Shown piece by piece: positions 32,746-40,929 of a DNA stretch of 64,000 bases (position 1 is its first letter; every line of letters begins with the position of its first letter). Both the position numbers and the translations under genes were made by a program. This DNA is from Haloarcula salina (GTDB lineage Archaea; Halobacteriota; Halobacteria; Halobacteriales; Haloarculaceae). The stretch lies in the NCBI RefSeq assembly GCF_010119195.1, contig NZ_WRXL01000001.1, positions 186,001 through 250,000 of the forward strand, read 5' to 3'. Below the pieces are notes generated by a model. That model saw only the letters and a program-made list of their open reading frames with translations. It did not search any database and was not told where the DNA came from.

Positions 32746-33789
32746 TCAGCCGTCGCGACGCTCGGCGACGCACTCCCGGAGCGGTTCGAGCACCTCGTCG
32801 ACGACGGTGTAGGGGTCGGTGTGGCGCTCCACCACGTCGTCGACGTAGCGCTCGATACCGCCCCGTCGCGCGAGCTCGTCTGCCAGCAGTTCGTTCGCGT
32901 CCTCCCGGAGCAGGGTCCTGATCTCCGAGGCGTACCGCTCGCGGGTCTGGCGCACTCGCCGGCCGGTTCGGTCGAGATAGTCCCCGTGATTCGCGAGCGC
33001 GTCGATGAACGCGCCGACGCCCTCGCTCCGGTTCGCGACGGTCTCGACGATGGGCGGATCCCACGTCTCCGGTTCGTCGTCGCCGTTGGCCTCCAGGGCA
33101 GTCGCGTCGCCGCCGAGTTCGGTCGCGCCGTGGTGGCCCGTCTCCGGCCGGCCGTCGCGGCCCTGCAGCATCTCGCGCAGTTGCTGGACGGTCCGGTCGG
33201 CCCCGTCGAGGTCGGCCTTGTTGACGACGAACACGTCGCCGATTTCGAGGATGCCCGCCTTCAGCATCTGCACGTCGTCGCCGCTTCCCGGCGGGACGAG
33301 GACGGCGACGGTGTCGGCCGTGCGGACGATGTCGACCTCGTTCTGGCCCGCGCCGACCGTCTCGACGATGATCTTGTCCTTTCCGAAGGCGTCGAGCGCT
33401 GTCACGGCGTCGGTCGTCGCCGTCGACAGGCCGCCCAGCGAGCCACGGGCGGACATCGAGCGGAAGAACACGTCCATGTCGCCGGCGTTCGAGGCCATGC
33501 GGATGCGGTCGCCCAGCACCGCGCCGCCGGAGAACGGCGACGACGGGTCGATGGCGATGACGCCCACGGTCAGGCCCCGGTCGCGGTACGTCGCGGCGAC
33601 CTTGTCGACCAGCGTGGACTTGCCCGCACCGGGGCTGCCGGTGACGCCGATCACGTCGGCCGACCCGGTGTGCTCGTGGAGGTCGGAGACGATCTCTCTG
33701 TAGCCCGGCGAGCGGTTCTCGATCTTCGTGATGACCCGGGCGAGCGCGCTGTGTTTGCCCGCGAGCAGGTCGTCGACGAGGTCGCTCAT
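32746..33789 (-). CDS. meaB: Methylmalonyl-CoA mutase-associated GTPase MeaB
   Basis: A 347-residue G3E-family GTPase that loads and protects adenosylcobalamin in methylmalonyl-CoA mutase. Motifs: P-loop GSPGAGKST, the conserved IDPSSPFSGGAVLGDRIRM, DVFFRSMSARGSLGG, KIIVETVGAGQNEVDI and NKAD. An insert (about residues 205-237, HHGATELGGDATALEANGDD) is longer than in bacterial MeaB. The start at 33789 overlaps the stop of the B12-binding subunit by four bases (ATGA), so both are made together. Confidence 0.95.
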   Translation of the reverse strand: MSDLVDDLLAGKHSALARVITKIENRSPGYREIVSDLHEHTGSADVIGVTGSPGAGKSTLVDKVAATYRDRGLTVGVIAIDPSSPFSGGAVLGDRIRMASNAGDMDVFFRSMSARGSLGGLSTATTDAVTALDAFGKDKIIVETVGAGQNEVDIVRTADTVAVLVPPGSGDDVQMLKAGILEIGDVFVVNKADLDGADRTVQQLREMLQGRDGRPETGHHGATELGGDATALEANGDDEPETWDPPIVETVANRSEGVGAFIDALANHGDYLDRTGRRVRQTRERYASEIRTLLREDANELLADELARRGGIERYVDDVVERHTDPYTVVDEVLEPLRECVAERRDG

Positions 33790-34208
33790 CGCTCGGGCGC
33801 GTTGTCGTGGATGAAGTCGATCATCTCCTCCATCGACGCGCCCGGCCCGAATATCTCGTCGACGCCGAGGTTCCGCAGCTCGTCCTTGTCGTCGTCCGGG
33901 ACGATGCCGCCGACGAGGATCAGCCGGTCGTCGAAGGCGTCGTACTCCTTCAGCCCATCGAGGATCTTCGGGACGAGCGTGTTGTGCGCCCCCGAGAGAA
34001 TGGAGATGCCCACCACGTCCACGTCCTCCTGGACGGCGGCCTGCACGACTTCCTCCGGCGCTCGATGGAGCCCGGAGTAGATCACCTCGAAGCCGGCGTC
34101 GCGTAACGCCCGCGCGATGACGTGCGCGCCGCGGTCGTGTCCGTCGAGCCCGACTTTCGCCACCAGGCACCTGATGGTCCGTTCCGCCTGCTCCTGCTCG
34201 ACACTCAT
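33786..34208 (-). CDS. Methylmalonyl-CoA mutase B12-binding subunit
   Basis: A 140-residue cobalamin-binding domain protein starting MSVEQEQAERTIRCLVAKVG. The base-off/His-on motif D-x-H-x-x-G appears in GLDGHDRGAHV, followed by the ISILSGAH (S-x-L) and LVGGIVPDDD (GG) elements. It is the separate small subunit of archaeal methylmalonyl-CoA mutase; the catalytic large subunit is not in this window. It converts methylmalonyl-CoA to succinyl-CoA in propionyl-CoA assimilation. Confidence 0.94.
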   Translation of the reverse strand: MSVEQEQAERTIRCLVAKVGLDGHDRGAHVIARALRDAGFEVIYSGLHRAPEEVVQAAVQEDVDVVGISILSGAHNTLVPKILDGLKEYDAFDDRLILVGGIVPDDDKDELRNLGVDEIFGPGASMEEMIDFIHDNAPER

Positions 34209-34314
34209 GGCAACACCTACCACGTCGGGTGTTTTCATTCTTGCCCTATCGTTCGTGGGAAATCGGCGGCGGCGCGATCACCGGGCAGGCCAGTCACAGA
34301 CCGTTCGATGTACG

Positions 34315-34449
34315 CTATGCCGGGAACAGCAGGTACGGGAGGACGAACAGCAGGAGAAACAGGAACAGGAGGACGAGTCCGTACCCCGCGAGGGTCCCCG
34401 CCGCGGTCAGCCAGGCCGGATGGTCGAACCGCTCGGTGACGGATGCCAT
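34315..34449 (-). CDS. 44-residue single-TM protein
   Basis: A short frame starting MASVTERFDHPAWLTAAGTL with a strongly hydrophobic Leu/Phe-rich helix (GLVLLFLFLLLFVLPYLLF) and ending FPA before TAG. It lies alone in the gap between the B12 subunit and the next gene. The charged start plus one clean membrane span and good codon use suggest a real protein of the kind common in haloarchaea. Not recognised. Confidence 0.6.
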   Translation of the reverse strand: MASVTERFDHPAWLTAAGTLAGYGLVLLFLFLLLFVLPYLLFPA

Positions 34450-34489
34450 ACCGAGCTGTTCGGCGGGAACGGCAAAGTGGTTCGGGTCG

Positions 34490-34912
34490 TCAGGCCAGTC
34501 CCTTCTCTCTCGCGCCCTCGCGGATGCCCTCGGCGCGCTTTCGCACCCGCGAGACGTAGCGCGTGACTTTCTCGCGCTTCACGCCGTAGAACGACGCGAG
34601 CCAGTAGTGGTCGATACCCGGCTGCGTGAGGAGGTACGCGACGAGCGTGTCGCGGCCGGCCTGGATGATGGTCGGCGGGACGCCGCGCTCGCCCGTGCCG
34701 GCCTCCTGGAAGCCGTTCACGTCGAAGTACACGTCAGCGTACAGCGTGGCCATTTCGGCGTCCTCGAAGGCGATGCCCTCGTGGTCGGGGGCCTCGAAGC
34801 GGTAGCGCGTTTCGCCGTCGGCGGTCGTCCGCTCGACCACGCGCACGCCGAGGATGTACTCGCGGTAGGTCGAACTGTCCGTCGCTGGGTCGGCGGTGTC
34901 TGATCGTGGCAT
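34490..34912 (-). CDS. Conserved haloarchaeal protein of unknown function
   Basis: A 140-residue protein starting MPRSDTADPATDSSTYREYI. The body reads YILGVRVVERTTADGETRYR, TLYADVYFDVNGFQEAGTGE, and a basic C-terminal helix YGVKREKVTRYVSRVRKRAEG that may bind nucleic acid (a helix-turn-helix-like YLLTQPGIDHYWLASFYGV segment precedes it). No signal peptide or TM. I do not recognise the family. Confidence 0.72.
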   Translation of the reverse strand: MPRSDTADPATDSSTYREYILGVRVVERTTADGETRYRFEAPDHEGIAFEDAEMATLYADVYFDVNGFQEAGTGERGVPPTIIQAGRDTLVAYLLTQPGIDHYWLASFYGVKREKVTRYVSRVRKRAEGIREGAREKGLA

Positions 34913-34930
34913 GGGTCTGTGGATGAATCG

Positions 34931-35680
34931 CTACGGTCGTCGGGCGGTGCTGGCGGCGAACGCCGCCGCGGCGGCGAGCGCGGCGAGGACCAGCGCCATC
35001 GGGAGCGGTCCCTCGGCCGCGGTGGTGGACTGTGCGCCGGCGGCGTTCGCGGAACCGCCGTCTCCGTCACCCGCGGCGCTCCCCGACTCGGACGTAGACG
35101 CGTCGGCCGGCGAGGACGCCTCGTTCGCGGCGGCCGCCTCCGTCCCCGCGTCCCCGGTCACGGTGAGCGTCGTGGCCGTCGTCGCGGGCTCGACCGCCCC
35201 GCCGCCGTCCGCGTCGACCTGGCTCGATGCGACGGTCAGCCGCGTCTCGCCGCCGTCGACGCCGGCGAGTTCGACCGTCGCGAGCGTCACGTCGCTGGCA
35301 CCGGGTTCGACCTGGCCGTCGAGGTCGGCCGCCTCCAGCGTGATCGCCCCGCCGTCCGAACTGACGACGGGGTCCGTCGTGAGTCCGAAGCTGTCGGGGT
35401 AGCTCGCGTTCTCGAACCGGGCGACAGCGGGGTCGTCGAGCGCGAGTTCGAGCTGGTAGCCGGCCAGGCCGTTCGGCGCGGTAGTGAGGACGACCGGCAC
35501 GGCGGTGGTCTCGCCGGCGGCGATATCGTCGGTGGCGACGCTGATGGCCGGGTCGCTCTGCCCCGCAGCGAGCGCGGGGACCGTCCCCGCGAGGAGGACG
35601 AGCGCGACGAGCGCGAGGGAGGGGCCGGCTGTTCGGACGTGGCCGCGTATCGAAATCGGTCGGGATGTATCGTCGGTCAT
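34931..35680 (-). CDS. Secreted cohesin-like protein with C-terminal membrane anchor
   Basis: A 249-residue protein: Sec-type signal (ALVALVLLAGTVPALAAG), then a cohesin-like beta domain (about residues 42-175). Its hallmark strands are IAAGETTAVPVVLTTAPNGL and AGYQLELALDDPAVARFENA. A Ser/Ala/Thr/Gly-rich linker and a final TM (PLPMALVLAALAAAAAFAAS) with a basic end follow. It should display a cohesin at the cell surface. The next gene upstream carries a dockerin, so the two may bind. Confidence 0.82.
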   Translation of the reverse strand: MTDDTSRPISIRGHVRTAGPSLALVALVLLAGTVPALAAGQSDPAISVATDDIAAGETTAVPVVLTTAPNGLAGYQLELALDDPAVARFENASYPDSFGLTTDPVVSSDGGAITLEAADLDGQVEPGASDVTLATVELAGVDGGETRLTVASSQVDADGGGAVEPATTATTLTVTGDAGTEAAAANEASSPADASTSESGSAAGDGDGGSANAAGAQSTTAAEGPLPMALVLAALAAAAAFAASTARRP

Positions 35681-35722
35681 GGGTCGCTGTATCGAAAGAT
35701 GAGGGGGGTTCGGCCGCGGCCG

Positions 35723-38389
35723 TCAGTTGACCTCTTCGTAGAGGGCCGTCACGTCCGCGAAGTCGAGCTTGCCGTTCTCGTTGAAGTCGTACGCGCCGAT
35801 GTTCAGGCGGACGCTGTCGGCGTCCATGTTCGAGAACAGGACCTGGACGTCCTCGTAGTCGAGGCGGCCGTTGCCGTTGAGGTCCTCGAAGCGGCCGTCG
35901 CCGTCCGGGTCGGTCGGCGCGGCGTCACCGACGACCGTCTTCGGGCCGCCGACGACGAGTCCGTCGCGCGTCTCCGCCTCGATGGCGGTGCCGCTCTCGT
36001 CGTCCATCGCGTTCACCTCGACGGTGAGGTCGGTCGTGCCGCCGCCGTCGGCGCGCACGTCGAGCGTCGCGAGTTCCACGTCCATCGCGCCGGACTGGAC
36101 GTTCGTGTCCACGTCAGCCACGCGGATCGTGGCGGACGAGCCGTCGTCGCTAATACTGCTCTCGGTGAGCCCCAGCGCGTCGGGGAAGGAGACGCCCGTG
36201 ATCGACGCGATGTCGGGGTTCGAGACGCTGACGGTGAGGCGCGCGCCGGAGAAGCCGGCGGGGAGCGAGGACGCCGTCAGCGGGACGCTCCCGGTGGAGC
36301 CGCCGCCGACCGCGGCCGAGCCGAGGCCGACGATGACGTTCGGCTGGTAGACGTAGAGCCCGTCGTTCGGGTAGGACCGAGCGGGGCCGCCGAAGCCGTC
36401 CTCACAGCAGAGCACGCGGCCGTCTCGCATCGTGTAGACGTTGTCGATGTTCCGGAGGGCGTCGTTGGCGTCCTCCGGCGGGTCGGTGAAGTCGGGGCCG
36501 GTGATGACGGGTTCGAGCGTCGAGACGTTGTAGTCCGGTTCGAGCACGCCGCGGTAGACGACGCCGCCGTCGACCCGATCCATCTGAATGTCGCCCTCCT
36601 CGTCGGCGAGGGCATCGTTGAACTCGGAGATGCCGAAGTAGACGAAGTCGCCGGGCTGGGAGTCGTCCATGCTGTCGACGCCCTCGGCCTTGTTGAACTC
36701 GATGGACGCGCCGATCTCCTTTGCGGCCGCGCGGGTCTCCAGGAACGGGACGTGGCGGAGGTCCTCGTCGACGCCGTCGGGACCGTTGGACTCGTACTGG
36801 TCGGCCCACTCGACGATCTCCTCGTTTGCGACGTAGTTCTGGTTGCCGTTCTCGATGACCGTCAGGTCGGCCTGCTTGATCGTCTCCGCGGTCACCTCGT
36901 CGCCCTCCTCCCAGTCGGCGTGGGCGCTGAGGTAGTCGGCCTGCGTGACGTCGTCGTACTCGGCGATCCAGGACTCGACCTCGCCGTTGGTGGCGTGGCC
37001 GAGTTCGAGCCACTCGACGTCGAGCGGGGTCTGTGCGGGGGAGTTCCGACTGTCGGACTCGGCGGCGCTCGCCGCGTCGTTGGTGATCTTCGGGGCGTAC
37101 AGCGTCCCGGCGACGTCCATCGGGTCGTCGTACTCCGGAATCGGCTCGTCGGCGACGAACTTGTAGATTCCCTTGCTGTCGCCGTCCGAACAGCCGTAGA
37201 CGGTCCGCTGGTCGCCTTCGATGTCGGGGGCCTCCCAGGAGGCGCGCCCCATCACGTAGTACTTGACCGCTTCGGGTTCGTCAGCGGTCGGCTCCCGGAA
37301 GTCGACGAAGTACCCGTACCGATACGGGTTCGGGTACACGTCGTCGATTGGCGTCGTGGCGAGGTTCTCGCCGTCGCCCTGGTCGTCGCGCTCGGCACCG
37401 AGATAGTACGCGAGGAACTCGACGCCGGTCAGTGCCCAGTAACCCTGCGGGCCGAAGTTCGATTCGAGGTCGCCGTTCTCCGCGTAGGTCTCGATAGCGC
37501 CCGAGATTTCGCTGGGATTCGGTCGGTTCCAGAACTGACACCCGCCGATGAGTCCCTCACCCGAGCCCGCCTCAACGATGTCGCTGACAGTTGCCTTCAG
37601 ACTGACGCGGGGATGTGCGTAGTTCTCCTCGGCGGAAATCATCGTCCCCCACGGACTGAGGTCCCCGTAACAGTTGATCCGCGTCCCGCCGTGTTCGCGG
37701 AGCGACTCGGTGTTGGTCAGGTTCATCGCGTTCTCGGTGTCTGCGCTCCACTCACCGTTCTCGGTCTGGCTGAGCGGGACCCGCGAGACGCATCCGGGGC
37801 TGTTCTCCCAGTTCGTGAACAGGTAGCCTTCTGTCCCCTCGTCGTTCGTTGGGACGAACTGATTGCAGTCGGGGTTCGTCGCCGCGCCACCGTACTGGGT
37901 GCCGGCGAAGTTCTCCTGGGTGATGTCCGTTCCGTCAGGCGTCTGGACCACGCCGAGGCGCTCCTCGCCGCCGTTGATCGGCTCGCGGCCCTGCACGAGG
38001 ATCTCGTAGTTGCCGGCACCGGACCGGACCCGGCGCTGTTTCTCCTCGGTGTCGGGGATGCCGACCTCCGGGAAGTCGTCGTTGCTGCCGTCGAACTCGA
38101 ACTGGAAGCCGCTGAAGTAGCCCACCGCGGCCCGTCCGAACGGCTCGGGGTTCTTCCCCTCGGGGTGCTGGAGGCTGTAGAGGAGCGACCCGTCCTCGAA
38201 GACGAACGGACCGGTCACCTCCGCGCCGAACGCCGTCGTCGAGAAGCGCTTGAGACTCCCCTTGACGCTCGGTGCCCCGGGCGTGTCCGATTCCTCGATT
38301 TCTTCCCCACTCGCCACACCGAAGACACTCGCTCCCAGCGCGGCCGCCGCCGACGTCGAGAGCAATTGCCGTCGTGTAAGATCGACCAT
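35723..38389 (-). CDS. Tat-exported PhoX-like phosphatase with cohesin-like and dockerin domains
   Basis: An 888-residue secreted protein. Tat signal: VDLTRRQLLSTSAAAALGAS. Residues about 40-660 resemble PhoX (DUF839) calcium/iron alkaline phosphatases: GYLFTNWENSPGCVSRVPL, LREHGGTRINCYGDLSPWGT and ISAEENYAHP. A cohesin-like beta domain (about 685-812) and a type-I dockerin at the C-terminus (about 827-888) follow. The dockerin's two calcium loops read DLNGNGRLDYED and DFNENGKLDFAD. Phosphate scavenging at the cell surface is likely. Confidence 0.88.
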   Translation of the reverse strand: MVDLTRRQLLSTSAAAALGASVFGVASGEEIEESDTPGAPSVKGSLKRFSTTAFGAEVTGPFVFEDGSLLYSLQHPEGKNPEPFGRAAVGYFSGFQFEFDGSNDDFPEVGIPDTEEKQRRVRSGAGNYEILVQGREPINGGEERLGVVQTPDGTDITQENFAGTQYGGAATNPDCNQFVPTNDEGTEGYLFTNWENSPGCVSRVPLSQTENGEWSADTENAMNLTNTESLREHGGTRINCYGDLSPWGTMISAEENYAHPRVSLKATVSDIVEAGSGEGLIGGCQFWNRPNPSEISGAIETYAENGDLESNFGPQGYWALTGVEFLAYYLGAERDDQGDGENLATTPIDDVYPNPYRYGYFVDFREPTADEPEAVKYYVMGRASWEAPDIEGDQRTVYGCSDGDSKGIYKFVADEPIPEYDDPMDVAGTLYAPKITNDAASAAESDSRNSPAQTPLDVEWLELGHATNGEVESWIAEYDDVTQADYLSAHADWEEGDEVTAETIKQADLTVIENGNQNYVANEEIVEWADQYESNGPDGVDEDLRHVPFLETRAAAKEIGASIEFNKAEGVDSMDDSQPGDFVYFGISEFNDALADEEGDIQMDRVDGGVVYRGVLEPDYNVSTLEPVITGPDFTDPPEDANDALRNIDNVYTMRDGRVLCCEDGFGGPARSYPNDGLYVYQPNVIVGLGSAAVGGGSTGSVPLTASSLPAGFSGARLTVSVSNPDIASITGVSFPDALGLTESSISDDGSSATIRVADVDTNVQSGAMDVELATLDVRADGGGTTDLTVEVNAMDDESGTAIEAETRDGLVVGGPKTVVGDAAPTDPDGDGRFEDLNGNGRLDYEDVQVLFSNMDADSVRLNIGAYDFNENGKLDFADVTALYEEVN

Positions 38390-38423
38390 GCAGGTGAGGG
38401 GGAGGAGTGTTCGTAAAAAGCAG

Positions 38424-38430
38424 TTTATAA
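38424..38430 (-). promoter_or_regulatory. TATA box of PhoX-like gene
   Basis: On the minus strand this reads TTATAAA, 35-41 bases before the start at 38389, leaving a leader of roughly ten bases. Confidence 0.6.
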
Positions 38431-38606
38431 TACTGGTATGACAGGTCCGGGAGGCTACCCGAGACGACGTGCTCGCCTGTACCAATCGGCTAACGGACGT
38501 GTCACACAGGAGATCTATTTTGACGGGATGCGTACCACGTGCGGCCGGTGACAGACGGGCGCATACCACGTTGTTACGAGTCGGCTTCAGTTGGACTCGC
38601 GGCGCA

Positions 38607-38624
38607 CCGGACCTGACGGTCCGG
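38607..38624. terminator. Perfect GC hairpin
   Basis: A seven-base stem and four-base loop (CCGGACC-TGAC-GGTCCGG) lying 69 bases beyond the stop of the minus-strand gene that ends at 38693. No clear T-run follows, so an operator is also possible. Confidence 0.35.
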
Positions 38625-38692
38625 CAGTCGCCCCTCGGAGTCGACAGCGCGGGAGAACGGCGAACCGGCCTGCGTCGCGGCCGGTCGCGCGC

Positions 38693-38980
38693 TTACATCC
38701 CCATGTCGGCCGCCGCGCCGGGGACGGGGAGCGCGTTCGGCGACACGCCCAGCAGTTCCGCGGCGTGGTTGAGCGCCATGTCGAAGCCGTAGTAGCGTTC
38801 GAGTTCGTCGCCGTCGGCGGTCGGTCGGACCTTCAGCATCGCGTAGCCCTCGATGTTCTGGGCGATAGCGGCCGTTCCGGCGGCGCTCTCGAAGGTGAGG
38901 AGTCGCTCGCCGTCGGTCTCGCGATAGCGGGCCGTGATTCCGTCGGCGGAGGCCTCCGCGGCGGAGTCGGTGTCGGTCAT
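38693..38980 (-). CDS. Small conserved haloarchaeal protein (DUF7111-like)
   Basis: A 95-residue acidic protein starting MTDTDSAAEASADGITARYR. It contains GERLLTFESAAGTAAIAQNI, the EGYAMLKVRPTADGDELERY segment and a C-terminal GFDMALNHAAELLGVSPNAL ending in AAADMGM. It looks like a conserved haloarchaeal family (DUF number uncertain). Function unknown. It is divergent from the PadR-like gene. Confidence 0.7.
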   Translation of the reverse strand: MTDTDSAAEASADGITARYRETDGERLLTFESAAGTAAIAQNIEGYAMLKVRPTADGDELERYYGFDMALNHAAELLGVSPNALPVPGAAADMGM

Positions 38981-39066
38981 CGACGGGCCTAGGGAGCGGG
39001 GGTATGCCAAGTTGACGGTCCCGCCGAAACCGAAACCGCGAAGCGAACGGGCCCACACGGGTGGGT

Positions 39067-39357
39067 ATGGCGAAGTGGCTCCAGAGCGGCCGCCGGCGGG
39101 ACATGTGCGTCCTCCTGGCCGCCGCCGAGGACGGCGAACTGGCCGGCCAGCGGCTCAAGACGCGACTGGAGAGCCGCTACGAGACGCGCATCGAGCCCAA
39201 GAGCTTCTACGGCGCGCTCGACGCGCTGGAGTCGGCCGGGTTCGTCGAGCACCGCGAGGACGGTATCGCCGACAAGTACTCGCTGACCGAGGCCGGCGAG
39301 CGGCGACTGCGCGAGCAGTTCGAGTGGATGCGCGGGGCGCTCGAAGACGGGGCCTGA
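39067..39357 (+). CDS. PadR-family transcriptional regulator
   Basis: A 96-residue winged helix starting MAKWLQSGRRRDMCVLLAAA. PadR-type features: QRLKTRLESRYETRIEPKSF, YGALDALESAGFVEHRED and DKYSLTEAGERRLREQFEWM. A GTG six bases earlier is less likely. The ligand and targets are unknown; the neighbouring small membrane protein or the divergent gene may be targets. Confidence 0.85.
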   Translation: MAKWLQSGRRRDMCVLLAAAEDGELAGQRLKTRLESRYETRIEPKSFYGALDALESAGFVEHREDGIADKYSLTEAGERRLREQFEWMRGALEDGA

Positions 39358-39395
39358 AACGGGACGCGGTCTTCTCCCCTCGGGCGGGAGAGGAC

Positions 39396-39403
39396 GATTT
39401 ATG
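39396..39403 (+). promoter_or_regulatory. TATA-like element deciding the next start
   Basis: GATTTATG is centred about 28 bases before the ATG at 39428. The ATG at 39401 lies inside the element, so 39428 is preferred as the leaderless start. Confidence 0.45.
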
Positions 39404-39427
39404 TTCGAACCGCGAGATGGGACCGGC

Positions 39428-39682
39428 ATGTCCCTGTCCCGCACTGCCCTCGTGGCGGGGCTGGACGCCCTCCCGTTCGCGGCGCTCGCCAGCCTCGCAA
39501 CAGTCGTGTTCGCCCGCGCCGGTGACCAGCCACCCGAATTCGTCGCGCCACTCGCTGGCGTCGTCGGCACGGCCGCGCTCCTCGGTCTCGGAACGATCAG
39601 CGCGAACCGGTACCGACAGACCGACACGCGGTTTTACTTCACGCGTGCCGTGGTCGTCGAGGGGCTCCTGTCGCTCCCCTAG
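39428..39682 (+). CDS. Small membrane protein
   Basis: An 84-residue protein starting MSLSRTALVAGLDALPFAAL with two hydrophobic segments (about 5-26 and 38-56) and a basic middle (SANRYRQTDTRFYFTRAVVV). Start chosen from the promoter position. Its stop overlaps, convergently, the end of the acyl-CoA dehydrogenase gene by four bases. Family unrecognised. Confidence 0.6.
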   Translation: MSLSRTALVAGLDALPFAALASLATVVFARAGDQPPEFVAPLAGVVGTAALLGLGTISANRYRQTDTRFYFTRAVVVEGLLSLP

Positions 39683-40827
39683 TCGAACAGCTGGTCCGCG
39701 ATGGTGTTCCGGAGGACCTCGCTGGTCCCCTCGTAGATCTCGTTGAGCTTGGCGTCGCGGTAGAACCGCTCCACCGGGAAGTCCTTGGTGTAGCCGTAGC
39801 CGCCGTGGATCTGGATGCCCTCGTTGGCGACCTCCCGGGAGACCTCGGAGGCGTACAGCTTGGCCTGTGCGGCCTCCTTGACGAAGGTCTCGCCGCGCAT
39901 CTTCTTGTCCGCCGCCCGGTGCATCAGCAGGCGGGCGGCCTCGGTCTTGGTGTCCATGTCGGCGAGCTTGTGCTGGATGGCCTGGAAGTCGCTGATGGGG
40001 CGGTCGAACTGCTCGCGGTCCTGGGCGTAGCGCAGCGCCTCGTCCAGCGCGGCCTGCGCGATGCCGACGCCGCGGGCCGCGATGGTGATGCGGCCGCCGT
40101 TGAGCGTCTTGAGCGCGTGGACGAACCCGCGGCCCTCCTCGCCGAGAAGCCGGTCGGCCGGCAGTCGCATGTCGTCGAAGCGGAGTTCGGCCGTCGGACA
40201 GCCCTTGTCGCCGAGCTTGTGCTCCGTTCCCTCGACGTGGAAGCCCTCGTCCTCCTCGGGACGCACGACGAACGAGGAGATGCCCTTGTTGCCGGCCTCG
40301 GGATCGGTCTTGGCGAAGAGGACGACCGTGTCGGCGACGGAGCCGTTCGAGATCCAGAGCTTGCCGCCGTTGACGAGGTACGCGTCGCCGCCGTCGATCG
40401 GTTCGGCGGTGGTGTCCATCGCCGGCACGTCGCTGCCCGCACCGGCCTCCGAGAGGGCGAACGCGCCGATCTCGCTCCCCTCGGCGAGCGGGGTGAGATA
40501 GGTCTCCTTCTGGCCCTCGTCACCGAACTCGTAGACCATGTTACAGGCCAGCGAGATGTGCGCGGCGACGATGGTTCCGAGGCCGCCGCTCCCCCGAGAA
40601 ATCTCTTCGAGCGCCATCGCGTAGCTGTGGTAGTCCAGCCCGGCCCCGCCGTAGGTCTCGGGAATCGGCATGCCCATCAGCCCCAGATCGGCCATCTCGT
40701 CGACGAGATCCCACGGGAACTCGTCGGTCTCGTCGATGTCGGCGGCGCGGGGGACGACCTCCTCGTCGACGAACTCCGCGACCATCTCCCGGATCTGGCG
40801 TTGCTCCTGCGTGGGACTGAAGTCCAT
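39679..40827 (-). CDS. Acyl-CoA dehydrogenase
   Basis: A 382-residue FAD flavoprotein starting MDFSPTQEQRQIREMVAEFV at 40827. Signatures: FALSEAGAGSDVPAMDTTAE, KLWISNGSVADTVVLFAKTD, NGGRITIAARGVGIAQAAL and the C-terminal QIHGGYGYTKDFPVERFYRD. The catalytic Glu is in IYEGTSEVLRN. It catalyses the first step of fatty-acid or branched-chain acyl-CoA oxidation, passing electrons to ETF. The hydroxyacyl-CoA dehydrogenase gene lies directly upstream on the same strand, so they may form one unit. Confidence 0.94.
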   Translation of the reverse strand: MDFSPTQEQRQIREMVAEFVDEEVVPRAADIDETDEFPWDLVDEMADLGLMGMPIPETYGGAGLDYHSYAMALEEISRGSGGLGTIVAAHISLACNMVYEFGDEGQKETYLTPLAEGSEIGAFALSEAGAGSDVPAMDTTAEPIDGGDAYLVNGGKLWISNGSVADTVVLFAKTDPEAGNKGISSFVVRPEEDEGFHVEGTEHKLGDKGCPTAELRFDDMRLPADRLLGEEGRGFVHALKTLNGGRITIAARGVGIAQAALDEALRYAQDREQFDRPISDFQAIQHKLADMDTKTEAARLLMHRAADKKMRGETFVKEAAQAKLYASEVSREVANEGIQIHGGYGYTKDFPVERFYRDAKLNEIYEGTSEVLRNTIADQLFD

Positions 40828-40929
40828 GCCAGAACGTACCGAGGGCCGGTCCTTTACTGTTCGCCAACGGGTCACCCGTTGGCGGCACTCGTACTCACGT
40901 CGGGCGACCCGTGCGAAGCGCGTTCGCGC

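Larger units (their letters stand above)
38390..38692. other. Upstream region of PhoX-like gene
   Basis: About 300 bases without a gene. The left end has the promoter of the PhoX-like gene (TATA element at 38424-38430 on the minus strand). In the middle, CCGGACC (38607-38613) and GGTCCGG (38618-38624) form a perfect 7-bp stem with a TGAC loop; it could be a terminator for the small gene to the right or an operator. Confidence 0.5.

Noticed and set aside
31762-34080. Long plus-strand frame over the hydrolase and mutase genes
   Set aside because: Opposite-strand genes carry clear MeaB, B12-binding and hydrolase motifs; the plus frame is a compositional shadow.
34919-38416. A very long plus-strand open frame antisense to the PhoX-like gene
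   Set aside because: It is a GC-rich mirror frame of the minus-strand phosphatase; its protein has shadow-like composition with no domain, while the minus strand shows PhoX, cohesin and dockerin motifs.
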